Source: Bacteroidota bacterium (lineage in GTDB: Bacteria; Bacteroidota; Bacteroidia; Bacteroidales; Prolixibacteraceae). Taken from it: a stretch of DNA of 19,902 nt. How positions within the stretch are numbered: position 1 is the first letter of the stretch; every line of letters starts with the position of its first letter. The stretch lies in contig JAUYEQ010000349.1 of the NCBI GenBank assembly GCA_030691295.1, forward strand, positions 1-19,902, written 5' to 3'. Positions 1-6,900 of the stretch are shown here, piece after piece. Both the position numbers and the translations under genes were made by a program. A model generated the notes under the pieces. The model saw nothing but the letters and a program-made list of their open reading frames with translations, did not search any database and was not told where the DNA came from.

Positions 1-1395
1 GCAATGCGGATAGCTGTGAACATGTTTTTCAACTTTAAATGCTTTGTTCTCTTTTTTGAGCATCACCGCAATGTCGATGTCCACTGTGGAATCGTCTTCA
101 GTGAGCTTTTCGTCGTATTCATTTTTCACAAACCGACCGGCAAATTCAGGATAAGTTTGCAGGTTCACGTATTCAGCAACAAACTTTGCGTCCATGTTTT
201 CAATCAGGAAAAAACGGCCGTTGCGGTCAACCAGTGGCTGACGTTTGCCCTCAACGTCGTCAACAATCAGCGGAACAATTCCGTTTTGTTTGGCAACCCG
301 GTCATCATCGGCACCAAATGTTGGCGCAATGTGTACGATTCCGGTTCCGTCCTCGGTGGTTACAAAATCTCCGGTAATCACCCGAAAAGCATCGCCTTTT
401 GGTTTTACCCAATTGATAAGTTGTTCGTAGTTAACACCTTCAAGTTCTGTTCCTGAATATTCGCCAAGAATACGGAATGGTATTTTCTTGTCGCCCTGTG
501 CATAATCTTCCAAAGGAATCTCTTCATTTTTCGGATCAAAATGTGCCGAAAGCAAATTTTTCGCCAGAATAAGTGTGACCGGTTCGCCTGTATATGGATT
601 GAAAGTTCGTACTTTCAGGTATTTGATTTTTGGGCCAACGCATAATGCGGTGTTCGATGGTAATGTCCATGGAGTGGTTGTCCAGGCAATAAAATACAAA
701 TCAGTTTCGATGTTGCTGAACAGAAATTCTGATTTTTCGTTCCTGATGGCTTTAAACTGGGCGATGGCAGTCGTGTCTTTCACATCGCGGTAACATCCGG
801 GCTGGTTCAGTTCGTGAGAGCTGAGGCCGGTTCCGGCGGCAGGCGAAAATGGCTGAATGGTGTAGCCTTTGTATATCAGATTTTTTTCGAAAAGCTGTTT
901 CAGCAACCACCAGACGGTTTCGATGTAGCGGCTATCGTAGGTTACATAAGGATTGTCCATATTTACCCAGTAGCCCATTTGGCGAGTGAGTTCTTCCCAC
1001 TCGCGGGTATATTTCATTACTTCTTTGCGGCAGGCTGCATTGTAATCTTCGATGCTGATTTTTTTGCCAATGTCGTCTTTGGTTATTCCGAGTAATTTTT
1101 CCACACTCAGTTCCACCGGAAGACCGTGCGTGTCCCATCCGGCTTTGCGGTGTACACGGAAACCTTTCATGGTTTTGTAGCGGCAGAAAGTGTCTTTAAT
1201 GGCGCGTGCCATCACATGGTGAATGCCGGGCATTCCGTTTGCAGATGGCGGTCCTTCGTAAAATACAAAGGTCGGATGTCCTTCGCGTGTCGAAATACTT
1301 TTGTGAAATGTATCGTCTTCTTCCCATCTTTTCAATACATCTTTATTGATTTGAGATAGGTCTAACTGTTTGTAAACCTGAAATTTATTGCTCAT
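1..1395 (-). CDS. ileS: Isoleucyl-tRNA synthetase, N-terminal 465 residues (gene continues past the left edge)
   Basis: Charges tRNA-Ile with isoleucine in the cytoplasm. The reverse strand reads openly from an ATG at 1395 to the window edge. The start MSNKFQVYKQLDL is followed by the class I HIGH-like signature in NGMPGIHHVMAR (residues about 53-64) and by GWDTHGLPVE (about 87-95). The CP1 editing region follows, with TTTPWTLPSNTA and GTGIVHIAPTFGADD. The last residues in the window (EKHVHSYPHC) are typical of the point where the chain returns to the catalytic core. The KMSKS loop and anticodon-binding domain lie outside. GIHH in place of HIGH and the general wording match the eukaryote-like (type 2) IleS usual in Bacteroidota, normally around 1100 residues. 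It is transcribed away from the accessory pocket to its right, and a TAnnTTTG box sits about 37 bp upstream of the start. No frameshift is visible. Confidence 0.96.
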   Translation of the reverse strand, partial: MSNKFQVYKQLDLSQINKDVLKRWEEDDTFHKSISTREGHPTFVFYEGPPSANGMPGIHHVMARAIKDTFCRYKTMKGFRVHRKAGWDTHGLPVELSVEKLLGITKDDIGKKISIEDYNAACRKEVMKYTREWEELTRQMGYWVNMDNPYVTYDSRYIETVWWLLKQLFEKNLIYKGYTIQPFSPAAGTGLSSHELNQPGCYRDVKDTTAIAQFKAIRNEKSEFLFSNIETDLYFIAWTTTPWTLPSNTALCVGPKIKYLKVRTFNPYTGEPVTLILAKNLLSAHFDPKNEEIPLEDYAQGDKKIPFRILGEYSGTELEGVNYEQLINWVKPKGDAFRVITGDFVTTEDGTGIVHIAPTFGADDDRVAKQNGIVPLIVDDVEGKRQPLVDRNGRFFLIENMDAKFVAEYVNLQTYPEFAGRFVKNEYDEKLTEDDSTVDIDIAVMLKKENKAFKVEKHVHSYPHC

Positions 1396-1431
1396 CGAAA
1401 CCGAAATTATAGCCGTAATTTTTAAAAGGTA

Positions 1432-1465
1432 CAAATATAGAAAAATTTAGTTCCCGAATTTCAAA
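1432..1465 (-). promoter_or_regulatory. Candidate ileS promoter
   Basis: On the minus strand TATATTTG (1439-1432) is an exact match to the Bacteroidota -7 box TAnnTTTG. A TTTG at 1465-1462 lies 22 nt upstream and could act as the -33 element, although that spacing is a little long. Transcription would start near 1425, giving a leader of about 30 nt before the ATG at 1395. Confidence 0.4.
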
Positions 1466-1627
1466 AGCTTTAATGAGAAGGATGACTATGTTGAAGTTCA
1501 GAAATATCAGTCAACCAACGCTAAAATAATCAACATAAATATGCTTAAAATAATGGATAATCAAATTTATAATATACTTTTGGTAGGAGTTATATGTTAT
1601 GCTGCCACTGTAAAAAGGACCAACTGA
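1451..1627 (+). other. Open frame without a convincing start, possible coding remnant upstream of the nuclease gene
   Basis: After a TAG at 1448-1450 one frame stays open for 58 codons to a TGA at 1625-1627. It reads SFNEKDDYVEVQKYQSTNAK and then a hydrophobic stretch, NQIYNILLVGVICYAA. The first ATG in frame is at 1541, which would give a 28-residue peptide beginning MLKIMDNQIYN. It overlaps the start of the longest reading of the nuclease gene in another frame. The composition looks protein-like but I recognise no family. It may be the 3' end of a truncated gene or chance. Confidence 0.2.
1575..1582 (+). promoter_or_regulatory. Candidate -7 box for the nuclease gene pair
   Basis: TACTTTTG matches TAnnTTTG exactly. 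Initiation about 7 nt downstream, near 1589, would leave almost no leader for an ATG at 1594 but about 77 nt for the ATG at 1666. This is one argument for the later start. No good -33 TTTG is seen at the usual distance. Confidence 0.3.
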
Positions 1628-1665
1628 GCAAAGAATTTGACAAACTATCGAAAACGAACTCACAC

Positions 1666-2511
1666 ATGGAAAAGAAAATGACAATTCAAGAACTTCTTTA
1701 TAATCGAGGCTTAAAAAAAGACGACAAAATAGTATTAGTTAGACATAAAGATAAAAGAGAAGCAAAGGTTATAAGAGGAGTCCCATATATAAAATCTGTT
1801 TATGACATATATAGGGAGCAACCAGAACTATTTTTGGAATATCAGGCTGAACAATCCGATGATAAATTTAAAGGAGCAGAATATATTGTTTCGTTTCTTG
1901 GAGAGGAAGGGACACTTTCTCGTTTTCTCGGAGTGTACAGGATTGAAGAAACAATCACAACCGATCGACATTCTGCGTATTATTACATGATGACTGAGGT
2001 TGAGGGATTTAAAAATCTGAAAGAAAGAGTAATTATTGATTGGGGAAAAGGAACTATTGCCTGGTGCCAAGGAATGCATAACGAGAAAGAAATCGTTGAA
2101 ATCACGCCAGGTTTCGACAATGCTTTTCCCGGATACCCTAATGTAATACTAAAATACTCACAACTAAGAGATATTATAAACAATGCTTATCCGGTATGGA
2201 AACGAATGTTGTCTGCCGTCAATTGCATTTATTCAATACTTGATAACAAAACAGGGCAGATTTATATTGGCTCGACTTATAACAAGTTAGGAATATGGGG
2301 GCGGTGGACTGTTTACTTCGACACTCATGGACACGGAAACAATGTCTCACTAAAAGCATTAATAGAGTCTGACCCTAAATATGCTAAAAATTTCATCTAC
2401 TCAATTCTGCATATAATGCCAATAAATGTCTCCCCCGAGCAAGCGATAAAAGAAGAAACTATATTTAAAAACAAGTTGGGTGCTATCAGTTTTGGACTTT
2501 GTAATAATTAA
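1666..2511 (+). CDS. GIY-YIG nuclease-domain protein with a large N-terminal domain
   Basis: Counting from the longest possible start at 1594 (305 residues), the C-terminal part (about 210-305) is a GIY-YIG fold. It has CIYSI for GIY (211-215), YIGST for YIG (224-228), an arginine in WGRW (R237), a candidate metal-binding glutamate in the EE pair (287-288), and a C-terminal NN. The first G of GIY is a cysteine. The larger N-terminal part contains KIVLVRHKDKR, LFLEYQAEQ, EYIVSFLGEEGT and RFLGVYRI; I have seen similar wording in unnamed GIY-YIG family proteins, but its role is not known to me. The preferred start is ATG 1666 (MEKKMTIQELL): the 24 extra residues from 1594 look unrelated, and a -7 box lies too close to 1594. 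Against this, an AGGAG at 1584-1588 precedes 1594. DNA cleavage, perhaps in defence or a mobile element, is inferred. The gene is AT-rich and 6 bp ahead of the next one. Confidence 0.8.
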   Translation: MEKKMTIQELLYNRGLKKDDKIVLVRHKDKREAKVIRGVPYIKSVYDIYREQPELFLEYQAEQSDDKFKGAEYIVSFLGEEGTLSRFLGVYRIEETITTDRHSAYYYMMTEVEGFKNLKERVIIDWGKGTIAWCQGMHNEKEIVEITPGFDNAFPGYPNVILKYSQLRDIINNAYPVWKRMLSAVNCIYSILDNKTGQIYIGSTYNKLGIWGRWTVYFDTHGHGNNVSLKALIESDPKYAKNFIYSILHIMPINVSPEQAIKEETIFKNKLGAISFGLCNN

Positions 2512-2517
2512 TAACAT

Positions 2518-3063
2518 ATGGAACCCATTGAAAATAAATATTATGAATGGATTGGAAGTAAAACTTATTTTGACTGTTTGTCAAGCGAATTCAAAAGCAA
2601 AACCATTGAGTATAAATTACTGAATTTGGCTCTATATCTGAAGGATGGAGGGGATTTACATTATGCAATTAATTCGTATAAATTAAACAGAGCAGAATAT
2701 ATATTGCGTAGCTTAATACCTACTTTGTTGTATTACATTGAGTATATTAGGACAGGAAAGAAACTAAGTGTATTATATGTGTTATTGAAAAAATATCTGT
2801 CAGAGTATCAACTTATCAGCTTGTTAGCTGCAGAACTAAGTGCCCGTTTAAACTTTGAGTTTGAAAGTAATGAGGATTATTCCGTAATGAAAAAAATATA
2901 CAAAATGGATATTGGCGGATATGTTATTGAAGAATATTTAGACAGTGAGAAGATGACAAAGAAAGAAAACCTCATCTCAATCTTCAAAGGTAACCTACAA
3001 GACGATTTTGACTTAGGAGATTTTAATGAGAATTTGCCGATTAAAGACAAGGAACGAAAATAA
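2518..3063 (+). CDS. Unrecognised 181-residue protein, probable partner of the GIY-YIG protein
   Basis: I do not recognise this protein. It starts 6 bp after the nuclease gene stop, so the two are probably co-transcribed. It has no signal peptide and no clear membrane segment. Residues about 30-115 look mostly alpha-helical, with leucine- and tyrosine-rich stretches such as LLNLALYLKDGG, YILRSLIPTLLYYIEYIR and LSVLYVLLKKYLSEYQ. This resembles a HEPN-like or other small helical-bundle fold in character only; no catalytic motif such as R-x4-6-H is evident. The C-terminal 35 residues are acidic and charged (DDFDLGDFNENL) and probably flexible. Base composition is as AT-rich as that of the nuclease gene and unlike metK or ispG. 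A role as accessory or immunity partner is only an inference from the spacing. Confidence 0.7.
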   Translation: MEPIENKYYEWIGSKTYFDCLSSEFKSKTIEYKLLNLALYLKDGGDLHYAINSYKLNRAEYILRSLIPTLLYYIEYIRTGKKLSVLYVLLKKYLSEYQLISLLAAELSARLNFEFESNEDYSVMKKIYKMDIGGYVIEEYLDSEKMTKKENLISIFKGNLQDDFDLGDFNENLPIKDKERK

Positions 3064-3109
3064 AAAAGCGAGCAGCTAGGAGCACATGATTTTTTGTGTT
3101 TTTTTCAGA

Positions 3110-3304
3110 ACCTTAGTAACTCAGATCAGCCCCGAAACCTTAACCTTATTTACCTTATTTCTTGTGTCAAGAGCACCAACTCTTTCAGAAATCGAACTGG
3201 CAACGATTATTTCCGATAGTTCAGGAAAGTTCATCAACGAAAATAAACTTGTAGTTATAAGGTAGATAAGGTTGGCTATGGGGTTATTACCAGTTTACTA
3301 AGGT
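3110..3304. repeat. Imperfect palindromic element of about 195 bp, MITE-like
   Basis: Several inverted arm pairs share one centre near 3207. ACCTTAGTAACT (3110-3121) pairs with AGTTTACTAAGGT (3292-3304) with one bulge. AACCTTATTTACCTTAT (3142-3158) pairs with ATAAGGTAGATAAGGTT (3257-3273) at 16 of 17 positions. GAACT (3194-3198) pairs with AGTTC (3218-3222). Between the first two pairs, CCCC and GGGG tracts also align. The shared centre argues for one folded or formerly palindromic unit. It may be a non-autonomous mobile element or a large hairpin. No target-site duplication was found by eye. Confidence 0.6.
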
Positions 3305-3382
3305 GTCAATAGAAAAGTAAGGTTTTTAAAAATTTCGTCAGACTTGCTTTGTGTTCCCCGCAAGAATTCCATGTGATCATAA

Positions 3383-3426
3383 AAAAGCCGGTCAAAATTC
3401 TTTTTACAGTTTTTTGTCCGGCTTTT
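3383..3426 (-). terminator. Intrinsic terminator for the two-component genes
   Basis: AAAAGCCGG (3383-3391) and CCGGCTTTT (3418-3426) are perfect 9-bp arms. Five more pairs form after a single mismatch. On the minus strand the hairpin is followed by six T residues, and it lies 45 bp past the response regulator stop. On the plus strand the T-run is only four, so it may also stop transcripts from the nuclease pair, less efficiently. Confidence 0.75.
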
Positions 3427-3470
3427 AGGCTTCCCTGAAGAAGCAGTATAAGCAGTCCTTTTGTAAGGAG

Positions 3471-4175
3471 TTATTCAACAAATTTATAACCGATACCTTT
3501 GAGGGTTTTGATGTGATCGTTGCCGATTTTTTCGCGAAGTTTGCGGATATGAACGTCGATGGTACGGTCTCCAACCACCACATTGTCGCCCCAAACCGAA
3601 TAATATATTTCTTCGCGGGTAAATACTTTTCCGGGTTTGGAAACCAGCAACGAAAGCAATTCGAATTCTTTGCGTGGCAAAACCATTTCCTTACCATCCT
3701 GAACGATCAGGTAACGTTCCTTGTCGATTACCAGAGTTCCGACAGTGACGGTATGACTGTTGTCAACAACAGGTGCCAGAGGTTCGCCAACGCCCGATGT
3801 TCTTTTCAGGAGTGCTTTTACCCTACTAACCAGTACTTTCGGACGGATTGGTTTCGTGATATAATCGTCGGCGCCAGCTTCGAAACCGGCTATCTGCGAG
3901 TAATCCTCACCGCGGGCAGTCAGAAAAGCAATCATGGTGTGCTTCAGTGTTGGAATTCTCCTGATTTCTTCGCAGGCGGCAATTCCATCCATTTCAGGCA
4001 TCATTACATCAAGAATAATCAGGTCGGGAAGTGTGCGCTCGGCAACCTTGATTGCTTCAGCGCCATTCTGTGCAGTGTAAACTTTGTATCCTTCTTTTTC
4101 CAGGTTATAACTGATAAACTCCAGAATATCAACTTCGTCATCAACCAGCAAAATTTTATATTGACTGTCGCTCAT
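3471..4175 (-). CDS. OmpR/PhoB-family response regulator
   Basis: Cytoplasmic DNA-binding response regulator of 234 residues, the usual length for this family. The receiver domain (about 6-120) starts with YKILLVDDE and keeps the acidic pair D12-D13, the phospho-acceptor D56 in LIILDVMMPEMDG, T86 and K108 (ITKP). The C-terminal winged-helix domain (about 140-234) includes PRKEFELLSLL, the wing and recognition helix region DRTIDVHIRKLREKIG, and GIGYKFVE at the end. It lies 158 bp downstream of a histidine kinase on the same strand, its likely partner. The wording is close to PhoB-like regulators of Bacteroidota, but a phosphate role is not shown by the sequence. A strong terminator follows. 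The start is preceded by an A/T-rich tract without a Shine-Dalgarno, as is normal in this phylum. Confidence 0.93.
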   Translation of the reverse strand: MSDSQYKILLVDDEVDILEFISYNLEKEGYKVYTAQNGAEAIKVAERTLPDLIILDVMMPEMDGIAACEEIRRIPTLKHTMIAFLTARGEDYSQIAGFEAGADDYITKPIRPKVLVSRVKALLKRTSGVGEPLAPVVDNSHTVTVGTLVIDKERYLIVQDGKEMVLPRKEFELLSLLVSKPGKVFTREEIYYSVWGDNVVVGDRTIDVHIRKLREKIGNDHIKTLKGIGYKFVE

Positions 4176-4333
4176 AGTAAATTTGATTTAGAATTTAAAA
4201 GTGTCTGCACTCCAGGTGGCTTGTTTGAAAAACGCCTGAAAATTAGCAATTTCATTTGAGACTAACGTGTTTATGGTTCATTTATTTGTATTCAGGAGAC
4301 AGAAGGTGTTTTAAAGCAAATAAATCTTGCCGT

Positions 4334-5362
4334 CTATTTGGCTTTTTCGAGCGTGAATGTGAAGGTGGTTCCCTTGTCGGCAATGCTTTTTACATTGATT
4401 GTTTGGTCGTGTGCTTCGATGATGTGCTTCACGATTGATAAACCAAGCCCGGTTCCTCCCTGTTCTCGCGACCTTGATTTATCGACCCGGTAAAAGCGTT
4501 CGAAGACGCGGGGCAAATCACTTTTATCCATTCCAATGCCATTGTCGCTGACTTCTATCAGAACGGTTTCGTGCAAATCGTAGAATCCAACTTTAACGTG
4601 TCCTCGTTTTTTTCCGTATTTGATGCCGTTGCCAACCAGGTTGTTCATCACTTCCATGATCCGTTTTTTGTCGGCATTCACCATCACAGGCTTATCCGTT
4701 TTCGTAATGAATTGAAGGGTAATATTCCGCTCATTTGCAAGCATTTGTGCCAGCTCGAACACGTCTTCTGTTAACTTTACCATGTCGAAATTGACAAGGT
4801 TCAAGGTTAATTCGCCCGATTCAAGTTTGGTAATCGATTCCAGATCTTCAACGATCGAGATCATCCGGTCGATACTTTTTTCGGTTCGCTGCAAGTATAA
4901 TTTATTGATTTTCGGATCGTCGATTCCACCTTCAAGCAAGGTAAGTACATATCCCTGAATATTAAAAATCGGGGTTTTCAGTTCGTGCGAAACATTTCCA
5001 ACAAACTCTTTTCGGTAGCGCTCAAGGTCTTTCAGCCGGGTAATTTCCAGGGTTTGGTTCTTTGCCCATTCTTCCACGTCTTTCTGGACATCAGAAATAT
5101 TGGTAGAACCCACCTTTTCTTTCCTCCCGCTAACCGGAACTTCGCGAATAGTCTTATAAATCGGGTTTATCTTTTCGTTGATGTACCTGTTCAGTATAAA
5201 AAGTACCAGAAAATAAGACACCGTACCAAACAGGCCGATAAACAGGATAGAGAAAACAGACCCGAAATCTTTTTTCGATTGAACCAGAAAAAATCCGAAA
5301 TTGGAAATCAGTAACAAAACAGTGATAAATAGCGACAAGCGTTTTGCTGAGTATGTCTTCAT
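4334..5362 (-). CDS. Membrane sensor histidine kinase, PhoR-like
   Basis: A 342-residue inner-membrane kinase that should phosphorylate the downstream response regulator. Two hydrophobic segments (about 9-27 and 37-58) are joined by only about 9 residues, so there is almost no periplasmic sensor. HisKA follows, with H126 in FVGNVSHELKTP. The ATPase domain has an N-box (MNNLVGNGIKYG, about 239-250), G1 (DNGIGMD, 273-279), F-box (FERFYR, 287-292) and G2 (GGTGLGLSI, 302-310). The N-box reads NGIKYG where NAIKY is usual; the metal-binding asparagine is kept. No HAMP or PAS domain is evident between about 60 and 110. A TATTTTTG box lies about 30 bp upstream of the start, inside the 51-bp gap after metK, so it may have its own promoter as well as read-through from metK. 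Confidence 0.93.
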   Translation of the reverse strand: MKTYSAKRLSLFITVLLLISNFGFFLVQSKKDFGSVFSILFIGLFGTVSYFLVLFILNRYINEKINPIYKTIREVPVSGRKEKVGSTNISDVQKDVEEWAKNQTLEITRLKDLERYRKEFVGNVSHELKTPIFNIQGYVLTLLEGGIDDPKINKLYLQRTEKSIDRMISIVEDLESITKLESGELTLNLVNFDMVKLTEDVFELAQMLANERNITLQFITKTDKPVMVNADKKRIMEVMNNLVGNGIKYGKKRGHVKVGFYDLHETVLIEVSDNGIGMDKSDLPRVFERFYRVDKSRSREQGGTGLGLSIVKHIIEAHDQTINVKSIADKGTTFTFTLEKAK

Positions 5363-5390
5363 TGAAAATGAAAATTCGTGAATACCGGTG

Positions 5391-5398
5391 CAAAAATA
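5391..5398 (-). promoter_or_regulatory. Candidate -7 box for the histidine kinase gene
   Basis: On the minus strand TATTTTTG fits TAnnTTTG exactly and lies in the 51-bp gap between the metK stop and the kinase start. The predicted leader would be about 20 nt. No clear TTTG is seen at -33. Confidence 0.3.
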
Positions 5399-5413
5399 AA
5401 TTAACTTTTCGGT

Positions 5414-6667
5414 TTAGATTCCGAAAGCACTTTTTATCTGGTCAACATACTCAAGCTTTTCCCATGTAAAAAGTTCTACTTCGGTTTCAATCCGGCCATT
5501 GTAGGGCGATTCAAAAACTTTGGTTACTGTTTTTGGTTGGCGTCCCATGTGGCCATAAGCAGCAGTTTCACGGTAAATCGGGTTGCGCAGTTTTAGCCGG
5601 CTTTCAATGGCTGCCGGGCGCAGGTCAAATATTTCCTGAATTTTTTCTGAAATTTTCGAATCTGAAAGTCCGGCAAGGGCTGTTCCCCTGGTTTCTACAT
5701 ACACACCAACAGGTTTGGCAACTCCGATGGCATACGAAACCTGGACAAGGATTTCGCGTGCAACTCCTGCTGCAACCAGGTTCTTGGCAATATGGCGCGC
5801 AGCATAAGCCGCCGAGCGGTCAACTTTTGAAGGATCTTTTCCTGAAAAAGCACCACCACCATGGGCACCGCGTCCACCATAAGTATCAACGATGATTTTG
5901 CGCCCGGTGAGGCCTGTGTCACCGTGAGGTCCGCCAATAACGAATTTTCCGGTTGGGTTCACATGGTAAATTATTTCACCTTCAAATAAATGCTGAACGC
6001 GTTCAGGCAATTGTGCTTTTACACGTGGAATCAGTATTTCGATGACATCTTTTTTGATTTTTGCCAGCATTGGCTCGTCAGCATCAAAATCGTCGTGCTG
6101 TGTAGAAACTACAATGGTATGAACCTTTTTTGGCGAATTTTCTTCGTTGTATTCTACTGTCACCTGCGATTTTGAATCGGGGCGAAGGTAAGTCATCACC
6201 TTTTGTTCGCGGCGGATAGCAGCCAATTCCACCAGAATGAGATGAGATAATTCAAGTGGCAGGGGCATGTAATTGTCGGTTTCCAAACATGCAAAACCAA
6301 ACATCATTCCCTGATCGCCTGCACCCTGATCCATTTTATCCGCTTTGTCAACGCCGCGGTTGATGTCGGGACTTTGCTCGTGAATGGCGCTAAAAACGCC
6401 GCACGAATCGCCATCAAAACGATATTCGGCTTTGGTGTATCCGATCTGGTTAATCACTCTTCTGGCAGTTTCCTGCACATCAACATAGGTATTCGATTTT
6501 ACTTCTCCGGCAAGTACAACCTGTCCGGTAGTAACAAGTGTTTCGATGGCAACTTTAGAGTTGACATCAAAAGCCAAAAATTCGTCCAAAAGTGCATCCG
6601 ATATCTGATCAGATACTTTGTCAGGATGGCCTTCGGAAACTGATTCGCTTGTGAAATAATAACTCAT
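5414..6667 (-). CDS. metK: S-adenosylmethionine synthetase
   Basis: Makes S-adenosylmethionine from methionine and ATP in the cytoplasm. The 417 residues fit the bacterial family (about 380-430). Motifs in order: GHPDK (13-17) binding ATP phosphate, the hexapeptide GAGDQG (115-120), [13 protein letters not shown] (245-257), and the P-loop-like GGGAFSGKD (270-278) followed by [12 protein letters not shown]. All are intact. The start [17 protein letters not shown] is the expected N-terminus. The upstream gap to gldA is 223 bp and contains two TAnnTTTG boxes, which would give a leader of about 150 nt with at least one hairpin (see findings). The kinase gene follows after 51 bp. Confidence 0.98.
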   Translation of the reverse strand: MSYYFTSESVSEGHPDKVSDQISDALLDEFLAFDVNSKVAIETLVTTGQVVLAGEVKSNTYVDVQETARRVINQIGYTKAEYRFDGDSCGVFSAIHEQSPDINRGVDKADKMDQGAGDQGMMFGFACLETDNYMPLPLELSHLILVELAAIRREQKVMTYLRPDSKSQVTVEYNEENSPKKVHTIVVSTQHDDFDADEPMLAKIKKDVIEILIPRVKAQLPERVQHLFEGEIIYHVNPTGKFVIGGPHGDTGLTGRKIIVDTYGGRGAHGGGAFSGKDPSKVDRSAAYAARHIAKNLVAAGVAREILVQVSYAIGVAKPVGVYVETRGTALAGLSDSKISEKIQEIFDLRPAAIESRLKLRNPIYRETAAYGHMGRQPKTVTKVFESPYNGRIETEVELFTWEKLEYVDQIKSAFGI

Positions 6668-6678
6668 AATGTGATCAA

Positions 6679-6710
6679 TTTAAATTGCCCGGAAACAATC
6701 AGATATTTCT
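6679..6710 (-). other. Hairpin in the metK leader
   Basis: On the minus strand GAAAC and GTTTC form the outer arms, TCAGA and TCTGA the inner arms, around an AATA loop, some 45-10 nt upstream of the metK start. It is a plausible structured leader element but matches no riboswitch class I can confirm by eye. Confidence 0.3.
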
Positions 6711-6820
6711 GAATGGTTTCAGGAACAATAGATTATACAAAAACGCTGTGGAATAATTGATCGAAAAGCAAGATGAAAATCGGATCGTTTTAGCATTTTT
6801 TTCAGTGGTTGCAATCAGTA

Positions 6821-6851
6821 CAAATTTATCCACATAACAGGTGCAAATGTA
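6821..6851 (-). promoter_or_regulatory. Candidate metK promoter region
   Basis: Two exact TAnnTTTG boxes lie on the minus strand: TAAATTTG (6828-6821) and TACATTTG (6851-6844). The upstream one also supplies a TTTG 15 nt from the downstream one, shorter than the usual spacing. Either would start metK transcription 140-170 nt before its ATG. Confidence 0.35.
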
Positions 6852-6867
6852 AAAGTTTTTTTCAGAC

Positions 6868-6900
6868 AACGAAGTCTTTATATGAAAAAATTACTTCGTT
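6868..6900 (-). terminator. Hairpin overlapping the gldA stop codon
   Basis: AACGAAGT (6868-6875) and ACTTCGTT (6893-6900) are perfect 8-bp inverted arms around a 17-nt A/T-rich loop. The stop codon of gldA (6891-6893) is within it. There is no good T-run after the second arm on the minus strand, so termination is uncertain. It may instead protect the mRNA end. Confidence 0.3.

Larger units (their letters stand above)
3064..3470. other. 407-bp gap between convergent genes: palindromic element plus terminator
   Basis: No convincing gene is present. It holds a long imperfect palindrome (3110-3304) and an intrinsic terminator (3383-3426), both listed separately. One plus-strand frame inside the palindrome is open up to a TAG at 3263-3265 and reads LSEIELATIISDSSGKF and then INENKLVVIR. 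This could be a coding fragment but has no start and no recognised relative. Confidence 0.6.

Noticed and set aside
4..456. A 150-codon plus-strand open frame at the left edge
   Set aside because: It lies opposite ileS, which reads through with clear IleS motifs on the minus strand.
1594..1665. N-terminal extension of the nuclease with CxxC (LCCHCKK), a possible half zinc site
   Set aside because: Only one cysteine pair, no second pair nearby, and the promoter box is too close. The extension was judged more likely upstream sequence than protein, although an AGGAG at 1584-1588 keeps it possible.
3513..4259. A 248-codon open frame on the plus strand opposite the response regulator
   Set aside because: The minus strand encodes a complete response regulator with all key residues. 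The plus-strand reading has no family resemblance and is a shadow.
6668..6840. Calling a SAM riboswitch ahead of metK
   Set aside because: Some sub-strings resemble parts of known classes (GCTAAAA, for example), but no full conserved core or pseudoknot could be built by eye. Kept only as a leader worth checking.
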